Both the position numbers and the translations under genes were made by a program. Positions 26,995 to 35,274 of a stretch of 64,000 bases of DNA are shown one piece after another. Under the pieces are notes generated by a model. It was not told the DNA's origin, did no database searches, and saw only the letters and a list, made by a program, of their open reading frames with translations. The stretch is taken from NCBI RefSeq assembly GCF_015352985.1, contig NZ_JACYXF010000009.1, forward strand, positions 124,001-188,000, written 5' to 3'. Numbering within the stretch: the stretch's first letter is position 1; each line of letters opens with the position of its first letter. This stretch comes from Noviherbaspirillum malthae (GTDB lineage Bacteria; Pseudomonadota; Gammaproteobacteria; Burkholderiales; Burkholderiaceae_D).

Positions 26995-27069
26995 GCCCTC
27001 GATTGTACCGAAACGGCGAAGGCTGCCTGCCGCAGGTGATCCGTGGCAGGCGAATCCTGGGTAGCTTTG

Positions 27070-28239
27070 CTATGCAACCTGCATGATCCTGCTGCCGAGT
27101 TCGGCCATCAGGCCTTGCCGTATGCCCGCTTCCTGAGGTGCCACGCCGAAGGCCGTCATGACGCCGTCGGCATCATGGTAGCGGCAGACAGTGCGTCCTT
27201 CGACCGTCGCTTCCTGCCATGCGCCTTGCCGCGTAGGCGCAGGCACGGGCACGAGCGCCAGCGGATAGGAAGGCGTCTTGACGATGATCGGCGCCGGCTT
27301 GAGTTCGATCGCCGTCGGCGTGCCGGCAAGCGTTCTGGCAATCGCCCGCGCCGCCGACATGAGCGGCGCGATATAAGGCATCACACTGCCGCCGGATTCG
27401 CTGGCGTACTCGGCGCAGTCTCCGAGGGCATAGATGTCGGGCGCGCTCGTCATCCCGTAGGCGTCGACCGCGATGCCGCGCCCGGTCTGCAGGCCGGCGG
27501 CCTGCGCCAGCCGCAAGTCGGGCCGCAGACCGACTGCGGAAAGCACCGCATCGGCCTGCAGCTGCCGGCCGTCGGTCAAGGTCACGGCATAGGCCGATGC
27601 GTCCCGGTCGACGCGGCCCACCGAGGCGCCGAGCCGGAATTCAACGCCGCGCTTCTCCAGCGCTTCCAGCAGGCCGCGGGACAATGCGGGCGCGGCAAGC
27701 GAGGCCAGAGGAAGAGGATTGGGGTCGATCAGCGTGATTCGATGACTGCCCGCGAGGTCGTCCGCAAATTCGCAGCCGATCAGGCCGGCGCCCATGATCG
27801 CGATGCGCGAACCGGGCGCGCCGATGGCACGTCGGAAGTTTGCGTAGTCATCGACATGGTTGACGGAGAGGACATCGTCGGCGGCGTCGCCGCCCAGGGC
27901 CGGCCTTACCGCACGGGCGCCGACCGCAAGCACCAGCCTGTCGTAGCTGAACTTGCCGGCGCCGGCTTCCACGGTCTTGGACGCCGAGTCAATGGCAACG
28001 ACCCGCGTGCCGGTAATGATGGTCGCACCGAGCTGGCCGGCCATCTGCGCTGCGGTGAACGAGGTCAGCTGCGCCGCCTGCTTGCCTTGCGCAAACGCGT
28101 TCGACAGCATGGGCTTCGAATAGAAGCCGCCATCGTCGGCGGTCAGTATGAACAGCGGCGTGGTCTTGTCCAGCTTCCTGAATTCCCGGGCCACGGTATA
28201 ACCGGCGAGCCCGGTGCCGACGATGATGATCGGTTTCAT
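27070..28239 (-). CDS. NADH:rubredoxin reductase, FAD-dependent
   Basis: A 389-residue pyridine-nucleotide disulfide-type flavoprotein. FAD-binding IIIVGTGLAGYTVAREF is at the start, NAD(P)-binding IAIMGAGLIGCEFADDL at about 150-166, and the second FAD motif DIYALGDCAEY near 265-275. The start is the ATG with an AGGAAAA ribosome site. The open frame upstream covers a repeat array and is not used. It lies just downstream of rubredoxin and rubrerythrin, so electron delivery NADH-FAD-rubredoxin-rubrerythrin is the inferred function. Confidence 0.9.
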   Translation of the reverse strand: MKPIIIVGTGLAGYTVAREFRKLDKTTPLFILTADDGGFYSKPMLSNAFAQGKQAAQLTSFTAAQMAGQLGATIITGTRVVAIDSASKTVEAGAGKFSYDRLVLAVGARAVRPALGGDAADDVLSVNHVDDYANFRRAIGAPGSRIAIMGAGLIGCEFADDLAGSHRITLIDPNPLPLASLAAPALSRGLLEALEKRGVEFRLGASVGRVDRDASAYAVTLTDGRQLQADAVLSAVGLRPDLRLAQAAGLQTGRGIAVDAYGMTSAPDIYALGDCAEYASESGGSVMPYIAPLMSAARAIARTLAGTPTAIELKPAPIIVKTPSYPLALVPVPAPTRQGAWQEATVEGRTVCRYHDADGVMTAFGVAPQEAGIRQGLMAELGSRIMQVA

Positions 28240-28251
28240 GTTTTCCTTGTG

Positions 28252-28305
28252 TTGCGAGTGTTGCGAGTGTGGCAGGTGCAGCAGATGTTGCAGTGGTTGC
28301 GGGCG
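28252..28305. repeat. 9-nt period tandem array, about six units
   Basis: Units ttgcgagtg, ttgcgagtg, tggcaggtg, cagcagatg, ttgcagtgg, ttgcgggcg in the 95-base gap between the rubredoxin and its reductase. It is imperfect but keeps a strict period of nine. Confidence 0.65.
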
Positions 28306-28334
28306 GGGCCTGAGCCCGGCGCAATGCCTGAAAA

Positions 28335-28499
28335 TCAGATGGCAACCATCTCGAAGTCGGCCTTGGCGACGCCGCAGTCCGGGCATTCCCAGTCGGCCGG
28401 AATGTCTTCCCAGCGGGTGCCGGGCGCAATGCCGTCTTCCGGCAGTCCTGCCGCTTCGTCATAGATGAAACCGCAAACGATGCATTGATATGTTTTCAT
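28335..28499 (-). CDS. rubA: Rubredoxin
   Basis: A 54-residue protein starting [18 protein letters not shown] and containing [14 protein letters not shown]. The two CxxCG knuckles bind a single iron. The middle [15 protein letters not shown] is typical of small electron-transfer rubredoxins. It lies between rubrerythrin (50-base gap) and the rubredoxin reductase (95-base gap), all on the minus strand. It may serve as electron donor to rubrerythrin. An alkane hydroxylase partner is not visible here. Confidence 0.95.
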   Translation of the reverse strand: MKTYQCIVCGFIYDEAAGLPEDGIAPGTRWEDIPADWECPDCGVAKADFEMVAI

Positions 28500-28549
28500 G
28501 GCGATGCTTCCCTGTATGAATTGTTGATGTTTGTGTGGCGATGCAGTGC

Positions 28550-29035
28550 TCAGGCCGGCTGCGCATTGGCTGCGGCCAGCGCCTTGCGGTAATTGTCGGC
28601 ATGGCGCTCTTCCACCTTGGTCAGTGCGGCAAAGCGCTTGGCCGCCATTTCCAGCGTGCGGCGGAATGCCTCGGCATGCTCCTTCGACTCGGCGATCTGT
28701 TCGTCGAACTCGGCGACGGCGGCAGCATTGCCTTCCTCCACCGCGAGATGGCGGAACTTCGGATACATCTCGGTGTATTCATAAGTCTCGCCTTCGATCG
28801 CGATCTCCAGCGACTTGGCCGGCGTCAGCTTGGCTTTCGGATAAAGCAGGTCGAGATGGCCGAATGCATGCATGACTTCCTGGTCGGCGGTATCTTCAAA
28901 GATCTTGGCGACATCGTCGGCACCGGCTTCGCGCGCCAGTTTGGCGAAGTAACGGTATTTGATATGGGCCATCGCCTCGCCGGCAAACGCGGCCTCAAGG
29001 TTCTGGATGGTGACGGAATTGTTTTGTATGGCCAT
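28550..29035 (-). CDS. Rubrerythrin-type diiron peroxidase (erythrin domain only)
   Basis: A 161-residue ferritin-like four-helix diiron protein. Ligand helices are readable: [27 protein letters not shown] (ExxH), [12 protein letters not shown] and [11 protein letters not shown] (EH). The C-terminal rubredoxin domain of classical rubrerythrin is absent; the separate rubredoxin gene downstream probably replaces it. Reduction of hydrogen peroxide is the expected activity. The chosen ATG has GGGAGC a few bases upstream; an upstream in-frame ATG is ignored. Confidence 0.9.
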   Translation of the reverse strand: MAIQNNSVTIQNLEAAFAGEAMAHIKYRYFAKLAREAGADDVAKIFEDTADQEVMHAFGHLDLLYPKAKLTPAKSLEIAIEGETYEYTEMYPKFRHLAVEEGNAAAVAEFDEQIAESKEHAEAFRRTLEMAAKRFAALTKVEERHADNYRKALAAANAQPA

Positions 29036-29268
29036 GATCTGCTCCCATGTCTGGTTTATTTGCCGAATCAATCGGTATGAGCAGGATGATAGCTAAAAGC
29101 TTTTTATTGTAGAAATTGATTATCGATATGAATTCGATAGATTCTATGTTGGTTGTTCGCAATTCCCATAGTAAAGGTCAATCCAACTAGGACAAATACG
29201 TATGATTTGCAGTAATTTCGTCTGATAAAATCGTAAGCTTTTCGTAAGCTAAAAAGGAAGGCCACATC

Positions 29269-31581
29269 ATGGAATCGTCGTCCGATCAAAAAGAAGAACT
29301 CCGTCAGCAGCTTCGCCAGGCGGCGCTCGAATACCATGAGTTTCCTACCCCCGGAAAAATCAGCGTTACCCCCACCAAGACGCTGACCAACCAGCGCGAT
29401 CTGGCCTTGGCTTACTCCCCCGGCGTGGCCTCGGCCTGCGAAGAAATCGTGACCGACCCGGCCAATGCCTTCCGCTATACCGCGCGCGGCAATCTCGTCG
29501 CCGTCATCACCAACGGCACCGCCGTGCTCGGCCTCGGCAACATCGGTCCGCTTGCCTCGAAGCCCGTGATGGAAGGCAAGGGCGTGCTGTTCAAAAAGTT
29601 CGCCGGCATCGACGTCTTCGATATCGAAATCAACGAAACCGACCCCGACAAGCTGTGCGACATCATCGCCGCGCTGGAGCCGACCTTCGGCGGCGTCAAC
29701 CTTGAAGACATCAAGGCGCCGGAATGCTTCTACATCGAGCGCAAGCTGCGCGACCGGATGAAAATCCCGGTTTTCCACGACGACCAGCACGGCACTGCGA
29801 TCATCGTCGGCGCGGCTATCCTGAACGGCCTGAAGGTCGTCGGCAAGAACATCAAGGATTGCAAGCTGGTGGTGTCGGGCGCAGGCGCCGCGGCGCTGGC
29901 CTGCCTCGACCTGATCGTCGACCTCGGCTTCCCGATCGAGAACATTTTCGTCACCGACCTGGCCGGCGTGGTGTACAAGGGCCGTACCGAACTGATGGAC
30001 CCCGACAAGGAGCGCTTCGCGCAGGACACCAGCGCGCGCACCCTGGCCGAAGTCATTCCCGATGCCGACATCTTCCTCGGCCTGTCCGCCGGCGGCGTGC
30101 TCAAGGCCGACATGGTTGCCAAGATGAAGGCCAAGCCGCTGATTCTGGCGCTGGCCAATCCGACTCCCGAAATCCTGCCGGAAGAAGTCAAGGCAGTGCG
30201 CAATGACGCCGTCATCGCCACCGGCCGTTCCGACTATCCGAACCAGGTCAACAACGTACTCTGCTTCCCGTACATCTTCCGCGGCGCGCTCGACTGCGGC
30301 GCCACCACGATTACCCGCGACATGGAAATCGCCGTGGTGCATGCGATCGCCGAACTGGCGCAGGCCGAGCAGTCCGACATCGTCGCCACCGCCTACGGCA
30401 TCAGCAACCTGTCGTTCGGACCGGAATACCTGATTCCCAAGCCTTTCGACCCGCGCCTGATGATCAAGATCGCGCCTGCGGTGGCAAAAGCGGCGGAAGA
30501 TTCCGGCGTGGCGCTGCGTCCGATCCAGGACATGCAGGCCTACATCGGCAAGCTGGAGCAATTTGTTTACCGCAGCGGCACCTTCATGAAGCCGATCTTC
30601 CAGATCGCCAAGAAGGCGCCGGCCGCCAAGAAGCGCATCGTGTTCGCCGAGGGCGAGGAAGAGCGCGTATTGCGCGCGGTCCAGGTCGTCATCGACGAAA
30701 AGCTGGCCAAGCCCATCCTGGTCGGCCGTCCGGCGGTGCTGGCCAAGCGTATCGAGAAATTCGGCCTGCGCATGCGTCCCGAGGTCGATTTCGAAATCAT
30801 CAATCCGGAATACGACGAGCGCTATCGCGAGTTCTGGCAGGAATTCCTGTCGATGTCGCGCCGCAAGGGCATTACCGAGCAGTACGCCAGGCTGGAAATG
30901 CGCCGCCGCCATACCCTGATCGGCTCCATGATGATCCACAAGGGCGCCGCCGACGGCATGATCTGCGGTACCTACGGCACGACGGCGATGCACCTGCAGT
31001 ACATCGACCTGGTGCTCGGCAAGCGTGAAGGCGTCAACGTGTATGCGGCGATGAATGCGCTGGTCCTGCCGGACCGCCAGATCGTGCTGGTCGACACCCA
31101 TGTGAACGAGAATCCGAGCGCCGACCAGATCGCCGAAATCACCCTCCTCGCAGCGGAAGAAATGCGCCGCTTCGGCCTGCTGCCGCGCGCCGCGCTGCTG
31201 TCGCATTCCAACTTCGGCACTTCCAACAGCGAATCGGCATTGAAGATGCGCGCGGCACTGGAAATCATCCGCAAGCGCGCGCCCGAGCTGGAAGTCGATG
31301 GCGAAATGCACGGCGACGTCGCGCTCGACCCGGCGCTGCTGAAGCGGATGATGCCGGACTCGCCGCTCACCCGCGATGCCAACCTGCTGGTGCTGCCCAA
31401 CATCGATGCAGCCAACATCGCGTACAACCTGCTCAAGACCGCGGCCGGCAACGGCATCGCGATCGGCCCGGTGCTGCTCGGCTGCTCCAAGCCGGTTCAT
31501 GTGCTGACGCCGTCGGCCACGGTGCGCCGCATCGTGAACATGACGGCGCTTTGCGTGATGGATGCGGTGGCGGAACGCTGA
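29269..31581 (+). CDS. maeB: NADP-dependent malic enzyme with phosphotransacetylase-like C-terminal domain
   Basis: A 770-residue MaeB. Residues 1-430 form the malic enzyme part ([45 protein letters not shown](P) loop [14 protein letters not shown]). Residues 440-770 form a phosphotransacetylase-like domain that acts as an acetyl-CoA-sensing regulatory module. It converts malate to pyruvate with CO2 and NADPH release. AAGGAAG precedes the start, and a direct repeat tcgtaagct (29231 and 29242) sits in the leader. A bidirectional terminator follows. Confidence 0.95.
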   Translation: MESSSDQKEELRQQLRQAALEYHEFPTPGKISVTPTKTLTNQRDLALAYSPGVASACEEIVTDPANAFRYTARGNLVAVITNGTAVLGLGNIGPLASKPVMEGKGVLFKKFAGIDVFDIEINETDPDKLCDIIAALEPTFGGVNLEDIKAPECFYIERKLRDRMKIPVFHDDQHGTAIIVGAAILNGLKVVGKNIKDCKLVVSGAGAAALACLDLIVDLGFPIENIFVTDLAGVVYKGRTELMDPDKERFAQDTSARTLAEVIPDADIFLGLSAGGVLKADMVAKMKAKPLILALANPTPEILPEEVKAVRNDAVIATGRSDYPNQVNNVLCFPYIFRGALDCGATTITRDMEIAVVHAIAELAQAEQSDIVATAYGISNLSFGPEYLIPKPFDPRLMIKIAPAVAKAAEDSGVALRPIQDMQAYIGKLEQFVYRSGTFMKPIFQIAKKAPAAKKRIVFAEGEEERVLRAVQVVIDEKLAKPILVGRPAVLAKRIEKFGLRMRPEVDFEIINPEYDERYREFWQEFLSMSRRKGITEQYARLEMRRRHTLIGSMMIHKGAADGMICGTYGTTAMHLQYIDLVLGKREGVNVYAAMNALVLPDRQIVLVDTHVNENPSADQIAEITLLAAEEMRRFGLLPRAALLSHSNFGTSNSESALKMRAALEIIRKRAPELEVDGEMHGDVALDPALLKRMMPDSPLTRDANLLVLPNIDAANIAYNLLKTAAGNGIAIGPVLLGCSKPVHVLTPSATVRRIVNMTALCVMDAVAER

Positions 31582-31608
31582 TCGGCCAGCCTGGTATTGC
31601 TTCAAATG

Positions 31609-31646
31609 AAAAAGCCGTTCTTCCGAAAGGGAGAACGGCTTTTTTG
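31609..31646. terminator. Bidirectional terminator after maeB
   Basis: AAAAAGCCGTTCT / AGAACGGCTTTTTT stem, loop of about ten bases, T runs on both strands. It serves maeB and the convergent lipoprotein gene. Confidence 0.9.
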
Positions 31647-31670
31647 ATGCGCTTGATACGTTTGATGCGA
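31644..31670. repeat. 9-nt tandem repeat, three units
   Basis: ttgatgcgc, ttgatacgt, ttgatgcga, starting in the T run of the maeB terminator. Confidence 0.65.
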
Positions 31671-31701
31671 GTGTTCCCGGCGCCCGCCGGGCAAACGCGT
31701 T

Positions 31702-32487
31702 TCAGGAACCCTTTTTGACGTCTTTCTTCACTGTCGCCGGCGCGACCTTCTTCGCAGCAGCTGCGGCCTTTTCGCCGCGGTAGATGGAAGCCCATGCCGG
31801 ATGGCCGGATTCGGAAGGCAGCAGTTCGAAATCGGCATCCTTGGTAAAGATCTGCCTGAATTCATTGCGGCATTGCCTGCTGCGCTGGGTGACGCAGTAG
31901 ACGAAGGCCGAATACTTGTGCGCGCGCAGTTCATCGTTCCTGGCCGGCAGGCCGGTCTTCAATGCAGCCTGCAGCGCGGCCAGCGATTCCTTGTAACGCC
32001 CGGCGTCATACTCCTTGATGCCTTCGGCCAGCTTCTGCTGCGCCGGCGTGGCATTGGCGCTGCTGGCCCGCGTCAATGCAAGCCGCTCTTCCATGGCGCC
32101 CTTGGTCGAGCGCCACACCGGGCCCCATTGCGGATGGCTGCTTTCCGCAGCCGTGAGGTCGAATTTCGGGTCGACCTTCAGCAGTGCCTGGAATTGTTCG
32201 CGGCACTGTAGCTCGCGGCCGTTGAGGCAATGGATGAAGGCGATGTGCTTGTGGGCGTTGGCTGCGTCCTGCGCGGTCAGCTGGGTGCTTGCCAGCGCGG
32301 CGTTGAGTTCGATCAGCGCAGTGTCGTGGCTGTTTTCCCGGTAGTCGCTCAAGCCTTGCTGATAACGCGTTTGCGCTTCGGTCGACGACAGCACGGCGGT
32401 GCTGCCGCTGCCGGCCTGTTGAGGAAGCTGGGCGCAGCCGGCCACGGCGGCGGCCAGCAAAGCGACGGCAAACTTCATGCGGGACAT
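31702..32487 (-). CDS. Lipoprotein with an internal duplication, TssQ-like candidate
   Basis: A 261-residue lipoprotein (signal peptide ending AVAGC, Cys17 from the chosen ATG; GAGGAG ribosome site). It consists of two homologous halves. Each has a TPR-like helix pair, then an AHKxxAF(I/V)xC module, a QCRxxF(Q/R) helix and a DPxFxLxxxExxHPxW segment. The matched pairs of cysteines in both halves suggest disulfides. A Lys-rich tail closes the protein. It lies 20 bases after the cyclase/PEGA gene. I recall this fold from T6SS-associated lipoproteins annotated TssQ, but no T6SS core is in the window, so that name is a guess. Confidence 0.7.
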   Translation of the reverse strand: MSRMKFAVALLAAAVAGCAQLPQQAGSGSTAVLSSTEAQTRYQQGLSDYRENSHDTALIELNAALASTQLTAQDAANAHKHIAFIHCLNGRELQCREQFQALLKVDPKFDLTAAESSHPQWGPVWRSTKGAMEERLALTRASSANATPAQQKLAEGIKEYDAGRYKESLAALQAALKTGLPARNDELRAHKYSAFVYCVTQRSRQCRNEFRQIFTKDADFELLPSESGHPAWASIYRGEKAAAAAKKVAPATVKKDVKKGS

Positions 32488-32507
32488 CTTCTTGCTCCTC
32501 TTTGTTT

Positions 32508-33776
32508 TCAAAATACGAACTGAACGGTAGATTCTCCACCGGCCTTCACATCGATGGTTTCCTTGTACGGCGCGAAGTCGCCGTTGCGCACCTCGATGCG
32601 ATGCTTGCCGGGCGTGAGACTGATGGATTTGATCGGCGGGCTGATGCCGCGCTTGGCGCCGTCGACATAGATTTCGCCCCAGGGCTGGATCGCGAGATTG
32701 ACGGTGCCGGGCTTGGGCGGCGGCGCTGCCGGCTCAGGCGGACGGGATGTCTTGTCGGCTGCCGGTGCCTCGGGGGCGGCCGGCGCCGTGACTGGCGAAA
32801 CTGCGATCCGATTGCCTTGGATTTGCGCGGTCTCCGTCGTGTCTGGCTTCGTGCTCGCTGCTACAGGAGCGGATGCGGAAGGCGTGCCGGCGGAGGATTC
32901 CGTAGCGATGTCGGCGATCGTCGCAATGGCCGCCGCCTTCTCGTTGGCATCGCCGGCTTCCTTCGACGTGCTGGTCCACGACCAGGCGGCGCCGATCAGA
33001 ACCAGGGCGCCGACGCCGGCCGCAATCAGGCCGTTGCGCGGCAGCCGTTTGTTTGCGGTTGAAGCGTCAGTTGGCGCTGCGGAGGCCGGGGATGCGGCAG
33101 CCGGCTTGCGGGCGGCGAACGCCGTATTGGCGGCGGCTTCCGGAATGGCGTCGTGCATGCCTGTGCTGCGCGCCCGCGAACGGTCGCGCAGCTTTTCCGC
33201 GAGGTTTTCATTGTCCTTGACCGGCCCGAAGCGATAGACCTCGTGTTCGCGCACATGCTTGTCATGACGCGTGCCTTCGTAGACGAACAGCTGCGTGTAG
33301 TCCCGGGAGAAGCGCGAGATGATGTCGTAATAGGAATGCGAGACCATCACCTGTCCCGGTTCGGAAAAGCTCATTACGCGCTGCGCGTCGTTGACGCCGT
33401 CGCCGATCATGTTGGTATGGCCGTTGATGTCGCGCACCATCTTCAGCGGGCCGAGATTGATGCCCATGCGCACGAATCCCGGTTCCCCGGCTTCGACGCC
33501 CATGGTTTCGATCGCATCGCGCAGCGACAGGGCGGTGAAGAGGGCGTCTTCGGGGTCGCCGAGGAAGGCAATTCCCGCACCGTCCCCGGTGTCGACCATG
33601 ATCCGCTCGTTCGGTGCCACGTTCTGCACCGCATCGGCCAGCATGGCATTGAAGACTTCCTTCATTTGCAGCTGATCGGGCACGGTCCGGGTGGAATAGC
33701 CGACGATGTCGATGAACAGCACGCTGCCGATGAAGGTGCGGTTGAGTTGCTTCAGCATGGAGCCTGCGTCGTTCAT
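32508..33776 (-). CDS. Class III adenylate/guanylate cyclase with membrane helix and PEGA domain
   Basis: A 422-residue protein: an N-terminal class III cyclase domain (about 10-185) with metal-binding Asp23 in SVLFIDIVGYST and Asp65 in VDTGDGAGIAF; a linker; one membrane helix (about 251-268, LIAAGVGALVLIGAAW); a Pro/Ala-rich periplasmic stretch; and a C-terminal PEGA domain (about 350-422, GEIYVDGAKRGISPP). This inside-out layout could couple an envelope contact to cyclic-nucleotide synthesis. An inactive, signalling-only cyclase fold is also possible. It is co-directional with the duplicated lipoprotein. Confidence 0.85.
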   Translation of the reverse strand: MNDAGSMLKQLNRTFIGSVLFIDIVGYSTRTVPDQLQMKEVFNAMLADAVQNVAPNERIMVDTGDGAGIAFLGDPEDALFTALSLRDAIETMGVEAGEPGFVRMGINLGPLKMVRDINGHTNMIGDGVNDAQRVMSFSEPGQVMVSHSYYDIISRFSRDYTQLFVYEGTRHDKHVREHEVYRFGPVKDNENLAEKLRDRSRARSTGMHDAIPEAAANTAFAARKPAAASPASAAPTDASTANKRLPRNGLIAAGVGALVLIGAAWSWTSTSKEAGDANEKAAAIATIADIATESSAGTPSASAPVAASTKPDTTETAQIQGNRIAVSPVTAPAAPEAPAADKTSRPPEPAAPPPKPGTVNLAIQPWGEIYVDGAKRGISPPIKSISLTPGKHRIEVRNGDFAPYKETIDVKAGGESTVQFVF

Positions 33777-33916
33777 AACCGTCGAATTGCCTTGAGGAAA
33801 TAAGTGCAATTCTACCCCGTCGGCGGGGTTTATGAACCGCAATGCGGGTCTTCGGCGCTGAAATCAGCGTTTTTGCATCAGATTCGGCTGCAAGCGCTCA
33901 TGGACGGCGCCATGGA

Positions 33917-34846
33917 TTATCTGATTGGCAAGCCGTCGTCGAGCAGCGATTTCAGCAGCACCCTTCCGGTCTGCACCAGCGGTGCGGCACGATCGCAATG
34001 CCCAAGCTGATCGTCGAAGAAGATATGCGGCTTGAAGGCTGCCAGCACTTCGGACTTGGCAACGCCGCCCATGAAGAAGGTTTCGTCGATGGCGACATCC
34101 CAGGCGCGCAGCGTGCGAATGACCCGTTCATGCGCAGGCGAGGAACGGGCGGTGACGAGCGCCGTGCGGATCGGCGCGGAGCGGCCGTCGGCGGATTTGA
34201 AGTTGTTCTGTATATAGGACAGCGCCTTCAGCAGCCGGGCGAATGGGCCTTCGGGCAGGGGCTTGAGCGCGTTTTCCCGTTCATGGTTTTCAAAGGCTTC
34301 GATGCCTTGCTCCTGGAAGATCCTTTCCGATTCGTCGGAAAAGATGACGGCGTCGCCATCGAAGGCAATGCGGATCTGTTCCACTTCCTCCAAGGTGCTT
34401 TCCGGCTTCTGGTAGAGCAGGGCGGCGGACACGCCGGAATCGATGGCGGCCTGCACATCGTCCTCGTGCAGCGACAGGAACAGGCTGACATTGAACGCCC
34501 GCAGATAGGGCGCAAGCGAAGCGCCGCCGGACAGGACGGCGCGCGTGATATCGAGGCCGTAATGGCGGATCGAATTGAATATCCGCATCGATGTCTCCGA
34601 CGAATTGCGGGACATGATGACGACTTCGACGAAGCGCTGGTCATGAACCAGGAGATTCAGTCGCAGCAGCGCGCGCACCAGCGCAAAGCCGGCGCCCAGT
34701 TTCAGGATTTCATTCTCATGTTCGATCTGGTGCTTGCGGTAGGCTTCCAGCCCCTGCGTGCGGAAGATGGCTTCCTCGGCCTCGAGGTCGAACAGCGCGC
34801 GCGAGGAAATGCCGACGACGAGGAGGTTATCAAGGGAGACAGGCAT
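33917..34846 (-). CDS. Cytosolic 5'-nucleotidase (cN-I family)
   Basis: A 309-residue protein of the cytosolic 5'-nucleotidase family. It starts MPVSLDNLLVVGISSRALFD, with VVIMSRNSSETSMRIFNSI, LSGGASLAPYLRAFNVSLFL, RTALVTARSSPAHERVIRTL and a HAD-like FFDDQLGHCD near the end. It dephosphorylates nucleoside 5'-monophosphates. The frame remains open upstream through tRNA-Leu, an artefact of the tRNA sequence, so I start at ATG 34846. It is separated from the tRNA by the latter's terminator. Confidence 0.88.
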   Translation of the reverse strand: MPVSLDNLLVVGISSRALFDLEAEEAIFRTQGLEAYRKHQIEHENEILKLGAGFALVRALLRLNLLVHDQRFVEVVIMSRNSSETSMRIFNSIRHYGLDITRAVLSGGASLAPYLRAFNVSLFLSLHEDDVQAAIDSGVSAALLYQKPESTLEEVEQIRIAFDGDAVIFSDESERIFQEQGIEAFENHERENALKPLPEGPFARLLKALSYIQNNFKSADGRSAPIRTALVTARSSPAHERVIRTLRAWDVAIDETFFMGGVAKSEVLAAFKPHIFFDDQLGHCDRAAPLVQTGRVLLKSLLDDGLPIR

Positions 34847-34945
34847 TGAATGTCTGGATGAGCAATGTGAATGGGCAGGCACCGCGCCGGGATGGTCTTT
34901 GCACTTCGCGCGTGGACCCGGCGTACATGAACAGCGGCGCACAAA

Positions 34946-34972
34946 TGAAAAACGCACCTCGTAGGGTGCGTT
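34946..34972 (-). terminator. Terminator of tRNA-Leu
   Basis: On the minus strand AACGCACC / GGTGCGTT with a 6-base loop, followed by TTTTTCATTT. Confidence 0.8.
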
Positions 34973-34998
34973 GTCAATATACTCTGCTTCTTTCTTTT

Positions 34999-35083
34999 TG
35001 GTGCCCGGGGTCGGAATCGAACCGACACTCCTTGCGGAACCGGATTTTGAGTCCGGCGCGTCTACCAATTTCACCACCCGGGC
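34999..35083 (-). tRNA. tRNA-Leu (anticodon CAA)
   Basis: An 85-base type II tRNA with a long variable arm. Acceptor GCCCGGG pairs with CCCGGGC, and the CCA end is encoded. The anticodon stem CCGGA/TCCGG carries loop CTCAAAA, giving anticodon CAA for codon UUG. The T arm contains GTTCGATTCC. Confidence 0.97.
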
Positions 35084-35274
35084 AAACCTTGAACGGGCAA
35101 TTCTGTTGCTGCCCGCCTTGATTCAATGATGCGTGCTGCGAAGTGCAACGCGCCGGGTATTATCTCCGATTTGCAGCAATCGAGCAACACATGGCGACCG
35201 TGTTCGCATTGTCATATCGGAATTGAAAGGCGTATCATCGCCTACTTCCCGTTATCCAATCCGCTACAACAATA

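Noticed and set aside
26995..27069. Possible TPP riboswitch before thiL
   Set aside because: The leader is too short and lacks the conserved TPP-riboswitch motifs.
29104..31605. Long open frame (833 codons) antisense to maeB
   Set aside because: It mirrors maeB codon for codon in a GC-rich gene, has His/Asp/Arg-rich low-information sequence, no domain, and maeB itself is certain.
34847..35077. N-terminal extension of the 5'-nucleotidase through tRNA-Leu
   Set aside because: The extra residues are a translation of the tRNA and its terminator. The family N-terminus begins at MPVSLDNLLV.
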